This document shows, one piece after another, positions 23,790 to 34,887 of a DNA stretch of 64,000 nucleotides (its first letter is position 1; the number at the start of each line of letters is the position of its first letter). The notes under the pieces were generated by a model. That model had not been told where the DNA came from. It did no database searches and was given only the letters and a program-made list of their open reading frames with translations. The stretch covers positions 1,488,001 to 1,552,000 of the forward strand of contig WWBZ02000062.1 of assembly GCA_011503125.2 (NCBI GenBank). The letters are read 5' to 3'. The position numbers were made by a program, and so were the translations under genes. The stretch comes from Botryosphaeria dothidea (Eukaryota; Ascomycota; Dothideomycetes; Botryosphaeriales; Botryosphaeriaceae).

Positions 23790-24683
23790 TCACATACCAG
23801 TCCTCGAAATAGCCCCACATCTACTCGACGCAAAATACGCGCCCACGCCCGCGAGCACCCATGCGGCGGCGCTCAAATCAAACGCTGGCGCCAGTGCGTA
23901 CCACCTCCCCTGATCGAAGGTGCCCGGGTTGTCGCCGGCGGTAGGATGCTGCTCGTTGACGAGGGCTTGCCAACCAAGCAACTGCGCAATAAACAGCGCC
24001 GCGCCAGCCAAAAGCGCAAAAAGCGTAGCCAACGTCCCCACAAGCGACCACAAATACGGCAAATTGCTGCTCAACCCCTCGCGCAGGCCAATCGGAGTCA
24101 ACACCTCTTCGCTGGGCGCATGCATCTTCTGGAGCTTCTCGTCCGCAGTAGGCGGGCGCGCCGGCGCGGCGTACGCGATGCCCGGGCGCTCCTTGGCGGC
24201 GAAGGCGCCGGGCCAGGAGACGAAGAGGTGGACGAGGGCGAGGACGAGGGCGAAGGCGACGAGGACGGCGCCGGCGACGTAGAGGGACGCCGAGCCGACG
24301 ATCTTCTGACAGATCTGCTCGTTCTCCCAGGCGTCGCTGGAGAAGCTCGAGTTGCAGGAGGCCATGCCCTTCTTGCCCATGAAGTTCTTGAGGCGTACAC
24401 ACTTGGGCGCGAAGTCGGTGGTGGTGGCGTCGTCGATGGCGGTGGTGGGGGCCTTGGTGCAGTTGTAGAAGGGCGAGGCATGGACAACGATGCCGTTGGG
24501 GCTGCCGAAGGAGTCGTACAGTTTGGATGCGGCATAGTCGGGCGAGTAGATGATCTTGAGGGTGAGGGCGAAGGTGATCAGGTAGAGCAGTGGTGGGAGG
24601 GATATTGCGGCGATGGAAAGGATGCGCAGCAGCATGGGCCGCGGAATGGGCATGGGGGCATAGGTCTGCTGTGGCCGAGCCAT
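23790..24683 (-). CDS. Four-helix membrane protein, SUR7/PalI-like
   Basis: Single exon, 297 aa from the ATG at 24683. An in-frame ATG at 24770 would add 29 Pro/Gln-rich residues, but that DNA looks like CA-rich 5' UTR, so I prefer the shorter start. Four hydrophobic segments are seen: about 18-40 (ILSIAAISLPPLLYLITFAL), 135-160 (YVAGAVLVAFALVLALVHLF), 210-240 (LWSLVGTLATLFALLAGAAL) and 265-290. The loop between the first two holds several Cys (NCTKAP, PKCVRL, ASCNSS, QICQKI) and N-glycosylation sites, as in claudin-like tetraspans of the SUR7/PalI group. These act at plasma-membrane domains and in pH or wall sensing. Family membership is inferred from topology, not from a diagnostic motif, so confidence in function is low. 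Confidence 0.75.
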   Translation of the reverse strand: MARPQQTYAPMPIPRPMLLRILSIAAISLPPLLYLITFALTLKIIYSPDYAASKLYDSFGSPNGIVVHASPFYNCTKAPTTAIDDATTTDFAPKCVRLKNFMGKKGMASCNSSFSSDAWENEQICQKIVGSASLYVAGAVLVAFALVLALVHLFVSWPGAFAAKERPGIAYAAPARPPTADEKLQKMHAPSEEVLTPIGLREGLSSNLPYLWSLVGTLATLFALLAGAALFIAQLLGWQALVNEQHPTAGDNPGTFDQGRWYALAPAFDLSAAAWVLAGVGAYFASSRCGAISRTGM

Positions 24684-26803
24684 GGCGGGGAATGACCTCT
24701 GAGAATGCGAAGTGGGTGGTGGTTGTGGTGGCTGTGGTGGTGGGCTTGCCGGTGGCAGCCAACTGTACATGGAGAGGAGGAATGGACAAGGGTGCTTGTC
24801 GACTCAACGAAGAAATTGGAGTCGAAGAGGCGGAGATTCGTCTTTCATGGACTGAATTGGAAGAGCGACAGAGATTGGAAATGATGAGACTTGAAGAGAA
24901 TGACGGTCACCTGGCGGCCGGTGAAGTATGCGGGCAAGGATTTGGGCATCTCCCTGAAGCTCATCTGCACAGCTGCGCATCGGGCTCCTGCAGAACAGCA
25001 TCAAGGTTCAGCGCTACACTCACATGAGGACTGGTCGGCGGGAGCCATCGCCGTGGGCAGGGACTCCCGCTGTTGGTGGTGGAGCAGCGTTGGGCGCCAG
25101 GGCGGCGGAGAGGCGTCCGGAGCAGCGGCGGACGTCAGCGGCGGGAGGAGCCCAGCCCGAGGCTTATGCTACCCCAGCCTTGCACTATCGCCCCCCTGGC
25201 CAACGGCGCCCCTCCCTCAAGCTCAATTCTGCCGATGGCTTTGCAGTCACGAGAGGCAATCGCGTCCCTCAACGCGCACCTTGCGCGCTAGTTGGATGTG
25301 TATTAGATGCCAACACTCTCCTCCGTTGCCGTCCAGACTTTCCGCTCCCTCGCCCCCGCTTCACATTTCCAGCACGTCTTCCTGTTGTCCGTTGCCGGTT
25401 GCAACGCGCGACAGCACACGCGACATCGATGGCCGCGTCGATGCACCGTCCAATAAACCGGCCAATAAAGCAAACTCAGTGCTCATCTAAGGAGATAGCC
25501 ATCATGCTGTTTGGCCCTCGCAAATGTGTGCCCGCCGTGGAATTCTCGAACGAGCCAATCCACCAGTCCGTCCGGGATGCGCCACTGAGCATCCCGGCTG
25601 CATCGCAATTTCTGATCCGCTCAATCCTCCCGTAATAGTCGTCATCCTTCCTTCTAAAATAGTGTCTCATCCAGAAAAGGGTCCAATCGAGCATTGCAGG
25701 ACCGTTCATCTGCCTCAGATCGACGAACGGGAGAATCACTGGACACGAGAAGCAACGTTTGTTATCTTATTCACGGGAAAATATTTTCTGCCTCTCAAAC
25801 TTTGACTTCAGCCAAGCTCAGATCTGCCGGTGGCTAGATCTCCAACCTTAGAACCGCCTTCGAGTTTTTACTTACAGACAGTCCCTGGCAGCGCACTTCA
25901 ATAGGGCGCCGCCGTCAGAGCGTTAACTCTGAAGCAGAATAGTCCGCCTTACACCTCGGTATTTCTGCACCAAGAATTACACAGCCAGCACTGATGAGGC
26001 ATCGCCCGCGGCCTGGACCGGCGACCGGCCTGGCCGACTTTTCCGAAGGCCGAAAGATTGTTTCGTCGTTTGCAACGCCTGATCCGATGTTGCATCCGCT
26101 TCTCATAAAGAGCTCGAGTATTGCGACTGTGTCTCGGCGTTCCTACTGCTGGAGCTGTTATAGAGCGGGCGATAATGTGTAGTTTCGGGTGGCTTGGTGC
26201 CGATGCCACGTGCCGAGCAATATCAACGTGCAATATTGGCCTGGATCAGTTCGATACTCGCTCCGCAACACCAATACATCACGGCTTTAAGCATCGTTAT
26301 CTCACAGGTGAAACAGCTAGACGAATATATACCAAGGATCCAGGGCATTGCTAGAAAGAGCTGACATTGACGCTACGTTGTGGTTCTTCTGAATTAGACA
26401 TCATTGAGAGGTACAGATGAAAAGCTGTACCCTGCCTCCTCAAATGAAGGTTCGCATACAAACAAATATAGCAAGAGGGTTCTTGTCGGAAAGTGCACCC
26501 ACCCTCTGGACTTACACTGTTGACCCGCTCGCGTTCAGTTCCTCATTCCACACGCGGTTCGATTGCGAAATCAGCCTCTCCCGTTCGCCCTCTGTCTCTC
26601 TCTCCGTGAACTGATCTTCCAAGTATACCCACATCTCTCTGGCGCTGGCGAGTTGGTAAGTCGCCCACGCACCCCAAATGGTATACATAATTCTCTTCAG
26701 AATTTCCCTCAGCGCCGCCTGTTCCGTAGTATCTTCTCTTGCAGCCATCCACCTTTTCATATCCTTGCGATATTTCCATAAAGATCGCGCCCCGAGGACC
26801 ATG
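24684..26803. other. Intergenic, tetraspan promoter to DUF6536 3' end
   Basis: The first 300 bases are the promoter and leader of the tetraspan gene. The rest has no supportable gene. I saw no repeat or mobile-element remnant. Confidence 0.6.
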
Positions 26804-29296
26804 TCAACTGCCGTGTTGTACTTTGAGAAGTGCGCTGCCGGCGTGGGCTGTATTTCCCGTCCCGCTGGGATGAAACCGCGCCAAACCCTCCTCATTAAGC
26901 GCACTTGCCGTCTTTTCCTGCCAGAGACTGAAGGGCATGGATTGGCGCGGAAAAGGCACATCTTCGGCAGAGAATGCGCAACTGACCTCGCCATCCGCAG
27001 ATGTCGAAATGACGCCCCAACAGAGCGGAAGGGTGTGGATATCATTAGGGGACTCGGAGACAGAATGACAAGCCGCGGCGATGGCAGCACTGCATGCACC
27101 AACCACCGGCATGCCGTTTCCGAACCTGAGCAAAGCGGTAACCAGGGATACGAGGAGAAGAAGGAGCAATCCCGCAAGTAACATCAGCATTGCTAAGGAC
27201 GAGAATCCGCAACTGAGAAACCCCTCATGGTGGTAGTTAATGTGAGTATCGACGTCGATGATGTCGCTTGCACGGACAAGGCTCACGGCAAAAAAGCTCT
27301 GAGATGCCAGCCAGTGCAACAGTCCGGACGCCAGAGAAAGGGGAATACCGTAGCGAAAGGGGAGTTGCAAGAAATGGGCCGTGCGTTGGCTTCCACGAGG
27401 CACCTCCGATACCCGTAACCCTTTCAGTCGAGTGCATTTGTCGTTGCGTCTGCCGTAGCTGTCACATTCGATCGAAAGATAGATGGCCGTGAAGAGGGAG
27501 TTATAAGCGTAGTGGACGAGAGAGAGGAGAGGTTGTCCCATGTTCGCCAGGATTGCGGTGCTCCACATCGCCCGCCTCCCGGAACTCGGTATTTTCCAGT
27601 CGGTGATGATTGTATGGACGTTGACAGCACCGAGTCCCAGTTTGAATGCTTCGGACAATCCAAAGCCACGTTGTTTTACACTTCCAATGCTCAGAACTAC
27701 CCCGGCAGTAGTTGGGGCAATGACAGTGGCAAGCCTGAGCCAGTTGGTAAATGAAAGCTTTGAGGAATGAATGACCACGTACAGGATGACAAATGCCAAC
27801 CGGCGCATTGAGCTTGTAGCACAGACCTTTCTTTGTCGAATAGGTAGCCAGAGGCGGTGTACAGGGGTCCAAGTCCACTGCTTGACAGCGTCTCCAAGTT
27901 GGAAAAATGGCATCTCGCGGGTGGCAGGATCTGGCTGCCGAAGGAATGAACAGATAGCGTCTCCCAATGTGAGCAACGGAGCATCATGAAAGGTGCATGC
28001 CGAAATAGTAAGGAGGAGGACCTCCGTACCCGTAAGCAAGATGACAATAAGTGCCAGGTGCGATGCTACCTCGAGCTCGCAGGGCTGTTGAACCTGGTAG
28101 CTGTAACACGAATTAACTCGTTTTCCCTCTCCAAATGGATCCCAAGATGAAGTTTCGGATTGAAGGTCCTCGAAGTTGCAACGATCTGAAAAGCAGAAAC
28201 CTCCATCGGGGCGTTCACACTTCCAAGAGAAGGAGTCCAGAACGCAGGCCCCATCACAATATCTAACGCGATCGTGTCTAGCTATTCCGACACAAATCCA
28301 GGCATACGACTAAGAGAAACACGAATGATTATGGTGGGGACTTCTTTGACGTGAGGACTGGAACGAGGACATGGTATCCACGTGGAGAGACTTGCTCAGT
28401 AGTTTTGTGTCATCCCACTCTGCCCATAACTCTAGAATCACTAAACTTTGGTCGAAGATGAGGGGATTTGCGAAGATATCAATACATTTACCTCGACTAT
28501 GCGGTTTCAACGTCATAGTCATGGATGATGTGTGGTGGCGCTCTTCCGTGGTGTTCAAAAGTATTTCCGGAAATTCCTGTAATAGTGGTCTTGCGGCACC
28601 TATTGTGGAGGAGTTTAAAAAGATCTGATCTCCGTGGTCTATGAATATTCCGGGTGGAGCTGTATATATGTCGTAGGAATATACACCGACTGTGGGAAAT
28701 ACTGTTGCATTGAAACTGATTATCTCATCAACAGGGCGGACAACTGGCAGAGCTGACTACTTACAATAAATGCAGAGTTGTCGATGTAGTAGCAAGACAA
28801 ATCCAGAGCACCGCGTTCCTTTTTTTTTGATGTACGGGATATTTCGGAAGCTCGGAATGCCTATGTCCAGCCATATCTTCTTCGCATGGGCTCTGTCGAT
28901 ATCTCGTCTGGTTGGGGCAGAGAGACACTGCATACTGAAATTGCTAGCCGCTAGGAGTAGCGTGCTAGAGAAGTTGATGTATAAGTGTATGGCCGTGTTT
29001 ACTCTGTGAACTTTTGAGCAGTCGCCCTGATAAAGAGTCGCACGACCGGAGTCGTGCGTCCGCGCTCGGAAGAACGCCCAAGTCAGGGCGGAAACGTTAA
29101 TGAGCATGATGACTGCTGAGCAAATCATCCCTGCTTTTAAACAGAACCTCCATCCGATACATGAATGCACCACCTTCCAGCGGTGAAGTCTCTGCAGATA
29201 TGAAGATCCTGCTATATTCTCGGCCTGCTCCTCGGAGTTATCATATGCTCCTTCGTCTTCACCGACAGGATTGGATGCCGGTGATTGGAGCCTCAT
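26804..29296 (-). CDS. DUF6536-type polytopic membrane protein, with frameshift
   Basis: Large fungal membrane protein family of unknown function, about 790 aa here. Exon 1 (29296-28765) has an acidic N-terminus and then the DUF6536 start: GWRFCLKAG, the first helix, YQGDCSKV, NFSMQCLSAPTRRDIDRAHA. Exon 2 (28715-28382) reads FNATVFPTVGVYSYDIYTAP. Exon 3 (28309-26804) has several membrane helices, family-like RYGIPLSLASGLLHWLASQS, and near the C-terminus ACSAAIAAACH. Two oddities: in exon 1 a run of nine A (28820-28828) breaks the frame, and one more A would restore KKRNAVLWICLATT with correct phase at both introns; and the second intron needs a weak GTGGAT donor, since otherwise a TAG (28310-28312) is in frame. 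It may be a recent pseudogene, or a living gene with a sequencing error. Confidence 0.75.
28820..28828 (-). other. Homopolymer frameshift in the DUF6536 gene
   Basis: Nine A on the coding strand, just after RNIPYI. The downstream conserved frame is offset by one base; a tenth A would restore it. Homopolymers of this length are prone both to sequencing error and to real slippage mutation. Confidence 0.75.
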
Positions 29297-29825
29297 TCTC
29301 TTGGGTGGGAGGAAATCTCAAGAGAGAAACTTGGAAGTGTAAGAAGAAAAACTCTGCAGAACATGATATGGAGACGAGGCTCTGACAGCCTTAAAAGGCT
29401 TTAACCCACAGCTGGTGTGCTTTATGGGGCTAAAACGGGTCTTTGAAGTACTACTATTACCAGCATGTGGTATGCCCTAACGTAGTGCAGTGTAACTATG
29501 AAACGTTCGGGGCTCGTGCGATGTCATTCCCCTCTTGTAGTGATGAAATGAAGCGTGAGGGTCATGGCGTACCATCCCGATTCCCGTTGACAGAGGAATT
29601 AGTGGTAGATTAGCCCCTTATGAAGACCATTTGACAGCCAATTGAGTGAGGAAAAGTAGGGTGCGGGTACGCGTAGATGCAGCAGAGCTGCGATCGGATC
29701 ACACGGCCGCTTCTGGTGTTGTACCAGCTACGCCACAAAAAATCAGCTCTATGGTGAGCACTACACAGCTGAATCCCAAGCCCTCGGGTATTCTGTTGTT
29801 CGCCTATTGCACCCACACCGCATTC
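29297..29825. other. Intergenic, promoter of DUF6536 gene
   Basis: No gene. A hairpin with tRNA-like A-box wording on the minus strand near 29710-29740 lacks a B box and was rejected as a tRNA. Confidence 0.6.
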
Positions 29826-31235
29826 CTATCGGACCCTGGATGCCTTCGGAGTAACGAGAATCTTGACATGACTGTTGTCAGGCTCCGTAAGTACCCCAAA
29901 GCCTTCCTTCACCACATCCTCCAACGAGATGCGGGCCGTAATCATGCTCTCCGCGCCTTTGAATTTACCTAGTGATATGTGAGCTTCCTCTTTATGACCC
30001 GTATATATCTCGTCGGTCTTCGATCACTCACCTTCTGCGAATGCCTTTACGACCTCCTCGAAGTCCTTCTCGTTATAAGCGCAGGACGCGGTGACCATGG
30101 ACTCTCTGTACATCAAGGGCACAAAAGGCACCGGAATCTACGATCAATCTCACGTCAGCAATCCTCAACGCAAATCCCTTATGCGATATCCACAAGGCAA
30201 AATCCGGCAGGAGCTTACCTCCCCTTTCCACAAGGACACAACAACCACCACACTCCTGAACCCCAAGCTCCCAAAAACATCCCCCACCACCCTCGGGCTC
30301 CCCGAACATTCAAACGCAACATCCACGCCCCGCCCCCCAGTCAACCCCTTACAAATCTCCACCACGTTCTCCCCCACCGGATCAACCACCTCATCCACCA
30401 ACCCCCTCACGCCCTCCCTCCTCGCCTTCGCCGGCTCCGACAGCACCACCGTCCCCACGCCCCACGCCCTCAACACATAACAGACCGCCACGCCGACGGG
30501 CCCCCCTCCGACAACCAGCGCCGTCACCTCCGCCGCCCTCTTCCCGCCAACCGCACCCGCACCCTCCAGCGACTCGGGCCCCGCGATCCCGGCCCTCTTG
30601 ACCGCGTGCCACGCGACCGCCAGCGGCTCGACCAGCGCCGCGTCCTCCAGCGCGTCCGCGCCGCCCGGCAGCACGTGCGCGGCCGCGCGCGGCACGGCCA
30701 TCTTCTCGGCGAAGCCGCCGGCGCTCTGGGTCGAGAAGCCGGTGAAGCCGATGCCGTTGGCGCAGCACTGGGACTGGGGCTCGGGGGCCGCGGTGCACTG
30801 GGGGCAGGACGAGCAGTACAGGCGCGGGTCGAGCACGACGGGGCTGCCGACGGGGTGGGTGGCCGGGAAGGGGGAGTGGGTGATGCGGCCGGCGATTTCG
30901 TGGCCCATGATCAGAGGGGTGGTGTCGGTTTTGTCTTTGGGGAGGCTGAGCATGGCTTGTGGGCCTGGGTTGTGTGTTAGTCAAAATGGCATGTGATAGT
31001 ACCGCTTTCGGAGGGTGGAGGTGGATGAGTATCCTGGAAGTCTCGCTTTTGCAAACCAGATGCGAAGCAAGATCAAGGCGTAACAGCAACACATACCCAT
31101 GTGGAACAAGTGCAAGTCACTCCCACAGATGCCACACCAATCCACCTCGACAATAATCTTATCATCGCTGGGCGTCGGCTCGTCCACATCAACAACGCGG
31201 ATGTCTTTCTCGCCGAACGATCTGAGCGCTCTCAT
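29826..31235 (-). CDS. Zinc-dependent alcohol/polyol dehydrogenase (MDR family)
   Basis: NAD(P)-dependent dehydrogenase of the sorbitol / 2,3-butanediol dehydrogenase branch; the exact substrate cannot be read from sequence. Four exons, 31235-31097, 30964-30219, 30137-30032 and 29968-29826, give 377 aa in frame. The catalytic zinc region is DWCGICGSDLH (about 32-42) and MGHEIAG (about 66-72). A structural-zinc lobe with Cys at about 97, 100, 103 and 113/114 follows (YCSSCPQC...CC), with slightly wider spacing than the classical one. The Rossmann motif VVGGGPVG is at about 197-204. The last exons read MYRESMVTASCAYNEKDF, a typical MDR C-terminal lobe. No targeting signal is seen, so it is probably cytosolic. 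The neighbours give no pathway hint. Confidence 0.9.
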
Positions 31236-31948
31236 GGTGAATGGAGCCAGTTCCGGATGCCGTTCACGAGTACCGCGAGATGTTTGAATCGACCCGTTGG
31301 TATTTGTACTCAAGCCACGCGCAGGTAAGCTGACGTCGGTGAGGTCGCCCCGCATTTTGGTCTGGAGAAGGAAAGCGGGCCAGCCATCATCCGGCGCCTT
31401 TCTACCCCACGTCGTCCACGTCGTACGGCCACCGGCCAACGGATGCAGGGAGCTCCGCAAATGCTGTCAGATGGGAATGACGTTGGCATCCATGTAGGAG
31501 CATCGGAAAGAAAGCTGCCAGACTGGGCAACATCATCGCGGTGAGAAGGTAGTGTTGAAGTTGCGCACGCTGCATGACTAGAGCATCTTACCGAAATCGG
31601 AGATACCCCAGAACGCTCAGGGACAAAGTAGATGGATTCAACCATCTTAGGAATTTCCTTGAAAACGCTTTTGAAAAGAACTGCTCGTCACTTACTCTAT
31701 TTACACCTATTTGAGAGGATTGGCTGTCCATCCATACCATCTCATTTTCAAGCACTGCCGCTAGAGATCTCATCGACATATCTTCGTCCAAAACTCGGCC
31801 AGGACTCCGGAAGCATATACGATTCCGAGTAGTTGGATGATCCGTTCAACGGACGAAGCCAGTATCCGATCCGCTCCTGCTCAATTCGACGGCCAAACGT
31901 CTGACACAAGTCTCACCTCTTCCCTCTATCCCTTCCATCATCCCGCTC
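31236..31948. other. Intergenic, dehydrogenase promoter to HIS3 3' end
   Basis: No supportable gene; the minus-strand frame at 31588-31791 has no homology that I recognise. Confidence 0.6.
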
Positions 31949-32746
31949 TCAGTACAACACACCCTTCGTGCTCGGCTCCTCGCCCTCCCTCCCCTTCACC
32001 CTCGTCGTCGCCATCCTCGTCGCAACCGCCAGCGCCTTGAACGCGCTCTCCGCCCTGTGGTGGTCGTTCTCGCCGCGCAAGCAGTCGACGTGCAGCGTGA
32101 CGGCGGCGCCCTGGGCGAAGCTCTGCAGGCAGTGGGGGATCATCTCGCAGGAGAGGTCGCCGATCTTCTCGCGGCGCAGGCCGAGGTCGATGACCGAGTA
32201 GGGGCGGTTGGACAGGTCGATGACGGCGCGCGACAGCGCCTCGTCGAGCGGGCAGTACGCGCTGCCGAAGCGCGCGAGGCCGGTCGTGCCGCCGAGCGCC
32301 TGCTTGAACGCCTGGCCCAGCGCGATGCACGTGTCTTCGGCCGTGTGGTGGTCGTCGACTGTGGTGCAATCCAAATCAGCCCAATGCACTCACAGCCTTC
32401 TCTCCTAATTGTTCGAATGAATGCGATTCCGCGAAGGGCGCGGGAGAGGAGCAAAGACATGCGTCATCTGCGAGCGATGTTACGTACTGTGCAGGTCACC
32501 ACGGCACCGCAGCTTGATCGACCAGCCGGCGTGCTTGGCCAGAGCGTGCAGCATGTGGTCGAGAAAGCCGATGCCCGAGTCGATATCAATGTGCTGGCTC
32601 TTCGAGGCCTGAGCGGCGTGGCTCTTTCCCTCCTCTCCGTTCGCGGCGGCGTCCTCGAGAGCGCCGCCGTCGAGGTTGATGCTCAATTGGATCTTGGTCT
32701 CATTGGTGTCGCGATTAAGCGTTGCGCTGCGTATCCGGTCGGCCAT
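31949..32746 (-). CDS. HIS3: Imidazoleglycerol-phosphate dehydratase
   Basis: Sixth step of histidine synthesis: converts imidazole glycerol phosphate to imidazole acetol phosphate. Two exons, 32746-32488 and 32358-31949, give 222 aa, the family's usual size. The manganese-binding and catalytic motifs are intact: [16 protein letters not shown] at about 62-77, then, across the intron, [20 protein letters not shown], and near the end [18 protein letters not shown]. The start [19 protein letters not shown] is typical of fungal HIS3. It is head-to-head with RPC19; their ATGs are only 280 bp apart. Confidence 0.97.
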
Positions 32747-33025
32747 TGTGTGATTGAGTTTTGCTGTAACTGCCAAAGAGATTGTTTGCGGGGAATGGGT
32801 AGTAAAGAAAGTGACGATGATGGAAGAGTCAGCGCGGATGCGATTGGGCGGCGGGGACGTTTTTCGCTGATCGAGGCCCGATAAGATAACCTTAAATCTC
32901 CGTTCTTCGCCGCAAGTTTTGCCCGCCACTTTTGCCCGCCACTTTTGCCCGCTGTCTCTCATCTCTCTTTTCTGGCAACAAAGTCCCCGCCAAGCCACCT
33001 GTTACCGCCCACCGAACCGCCCACC
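32747..33025. promoter_or_regulatory. Bidirectional promoter HIS3 / RPC19
   Basis: 279 bp between opposed start codons. It holds a 13-bp unit, ACTTTTGCCCGCC, present three times in tandem (first copy AG instead of AC, last copy ending in T) at 32915-32953, nearer RPC19. Such repeats may bind a factor controlling both genes; this is an inference. No obvious Gcn4-type TGACTC site was noticed. Confidence 0.65.
32915..32953. repeat. Three tandem copies of a 13-bp promoter unit
   Basis: AGTTTTGCCCGCC, ACTTTTGCCCGCC and ACTTTTGCCCGCT in direct succession. Located about 75 bp upstream of the RPC19 ATG. Confidence 0.9.
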
Positions 33026-33579
33026 ATGTCGTCGCAAGATGAGGAAATGCAGGATGCCCCTGTCAACGGCCACGTCGAGGAGAACGGCGCCGAGGAGGAG
33101 GTTGAGGAGAGGCAGCGCATCCGTGTGGTACGCCACGACAGCACCATCGCGCCTGGAAGCGGAGAAGCTAATGCGCCATACAGCTTCCTGGATCCGAGAA
33201 CACGGCTGCATCCTTCGAATTTGAGAACGAGGATCATACTCTGGGAAACGCACTGCGCTACATCATCATGAAGAAGTACGAGGAAGCTGCGCTGGACTAC
33301 ATTTCTGCAAAATGCTTATACAAGCCTACAGTCCCTCGGTTGAGTTCTGCGGTTACTCGATTCCCCACCCCTCCGAAGCCAAGATGAACCTCCGCATTCA
33401 GACATACGGTTAGTAGAAGCACCATGGTAGAAGCAAGGAGCGCTGGGCTGACAAGCAGGGCAGACGACGTTAGCGTGTACGACGTGCTGGAGAAGGGTCT
33501 GGACGACCTGGCAGAGCTCTGCGACGTCGTCATTGACAAGTTCACCGTCGCGCGTGACGAGTTCAACGCGCAGAAGTGA
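33026..33579 (+). CDS. RPC19: RNA polymerase I and III subunit AC19
   Basis: AC19 pairs with AC40 as the alpha-like assembly platform of nuclear RNA polymerases I and III. Four exons, 33026-33127, 33184-33275, 33332-33408 and 33464-33579, give 128 aa in frame. The N-terminus is acidic (about residues 1-30). The conserved dimerisation domain follows: [20 protein letters not shown], then [20 protein letters not shown] and a C-terminal helix ([20 protein letters not shown]). Without splicing, each exon would run into a wrong frame, so the intron calls are well supported. It is convergent with NDUFA6; the stops are about 170 bp apart. Confidence 0.96.
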
Positions 33580-33750
33580 AGCTGATTTCGCGATATCGAA
33601 AACAGCGTGAAGAGCAAAAAGTCCTTTTGAGAGCATTGCACGGCGTTTTGGCGCGAATGGAGGCATAGCTACGCAAGTGCCACGGCACGGCGAGGAAAAG
33701 AGAAATCTTGGTATTTGCATTTGTACAGCTTCGAGGAGGTGAAAGGAAAT

Positions 33751-34487
33751 CTAGTTGCGACCCTGTGATAGAAATTCAGTACTTCGTGACCATGTTCGGG
33801 AATCGTCCTGGCATAAACGGGCAACAATTTCGCCAGTTCATTTATACTGACCTCCAGGAATCCGGTAATGAAGTTGTTCGGCAGCTTGCTCTTCGGCTCC
33901 TCCTCGACCTTGAAGTACTTCAGCACGTGCGACAGCTGCTTCCAGTAGTTGAGCGTCTCCTGCAATCGCAATATCAGCCAACACAGCCCATGTAATTCCC
34001 TGCCAAATTGACCTATCATTCCAAAAGATCCCGCGCATCCTGATCCTCCCTCGTTTTGTGGAAAGCGTACCTGGAACTCGGCATTCGACTGCTGCAGCAG
34101 GACATCGACGGTCTGCAGCTGCTGGACATATCTGTGGCGCTCGAACTCCTGGCGGGTCTTGGTGCGAATCTGGGAGACGGGGATGTTGAGCGAGTACATG
34201 GTCTGGATCTCCGGGGCCTACATCGTCGGATCAGCCTTCGTCCTCCACCCAACCCACAACACTCGGAACGTCCATAGCTGTAGCATCGAAGGAGGCAATT
34301 GAAATCGAGGTGAAAGACGTACTGCTCGCAGCCAGTCGCGGTAGGCCTTCAGCACCCGGCGCTTGGCATCGGACCAGTTGGCGGCTGTCGTGGGGGAGGG
34401 AGCGGGTCAGCCAATGCATACGTAGTTGGACAGGAGGGAATTCGTACAGGACCGCGTCTTCTGGGCGAGGAAGGTGGGGTTGATCAT
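33751..34487 (-). CDS. Mitochondrial complex I LYR-type subunit (NDUFA6/B14)
   Basis: Accessory subunit of NADH:ubiquinone oxidoreductase at the matrix arm, where it binds acyl carrier protein; family LYRM6. Five exons, 34487-34448, 34384-34323, 34217-34071, 33959-33852 and 33762-33751, give 122 aa. Seen: MINPTFLAQKTRS, then the LYR region RRVLKAYRDWLRAAPEIQ, NIPVSQIRTKTRQEFERHRY, a helix, and KLPNNFITGFLEGRN at the end. The last exon is just 12 nt (Gly-Arg-Asn-stop), but it completes the FLEGRN ending I expect for fungal orthologues. It is divergent from BUD31 (401 bp) and convergent with RPC19. Confidence 0.94.
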
Positions 34488-34887
34488 GGCGAATGCGTGC
34501 GTGGAGCGGAGATTGGAGGTAACTGGGTGTTGATAGTCGCGGGAGCCCGCCTTCGCTTCAAACCGACGTTGGTCGGCCGGAAGGGCAGCGCGGTAGGGTT
34601 ATGTCAGCAAGAATATACCATCGATGACTTGCGCGCCGACTCTCCGCTCTTGCTTCCCCACGTAAGTAAGTGCTGTCTTTCGCAACGACCACAACTGCAA
34701 CTCGTCTGGGGAGCCACCGGCGCTAACAAAGTCGCAACAAGAAAAATAAAAAAAAACTCGAGCTTGCGCGCAAAACATTACGCCTTCCTTTCTGAACATC
34801 CCGCAACTTTTCCCACCACCGTCACCGCCGGCACCAGCTCTTTTCATCCTCCTCTTGCCACGCCGGACTTCCCAACCTCAAGCAACC
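34488..34887. promoter_or_regulatory. Divergent promoter NDUFA6 / BUD31
   Basis: 400 bp between opposed ATGs, with an A-rich stretch near 34738-34757 followed by CT-rich leader DNA before BUD31. No further gene. Confidence 0.6.

Noticed and set aside
23583..24695. 370-codon plus-strand open frame
   Set aside because: Antisense shadow of the tetraspan gene, whose own frame has coherent membrane helices.
29655..29740. tRNA-like sequence on the minus strand
   Set aside because: It has A-box-like wording and a hairpin but no B box, no acceptor pairing and no T arm.
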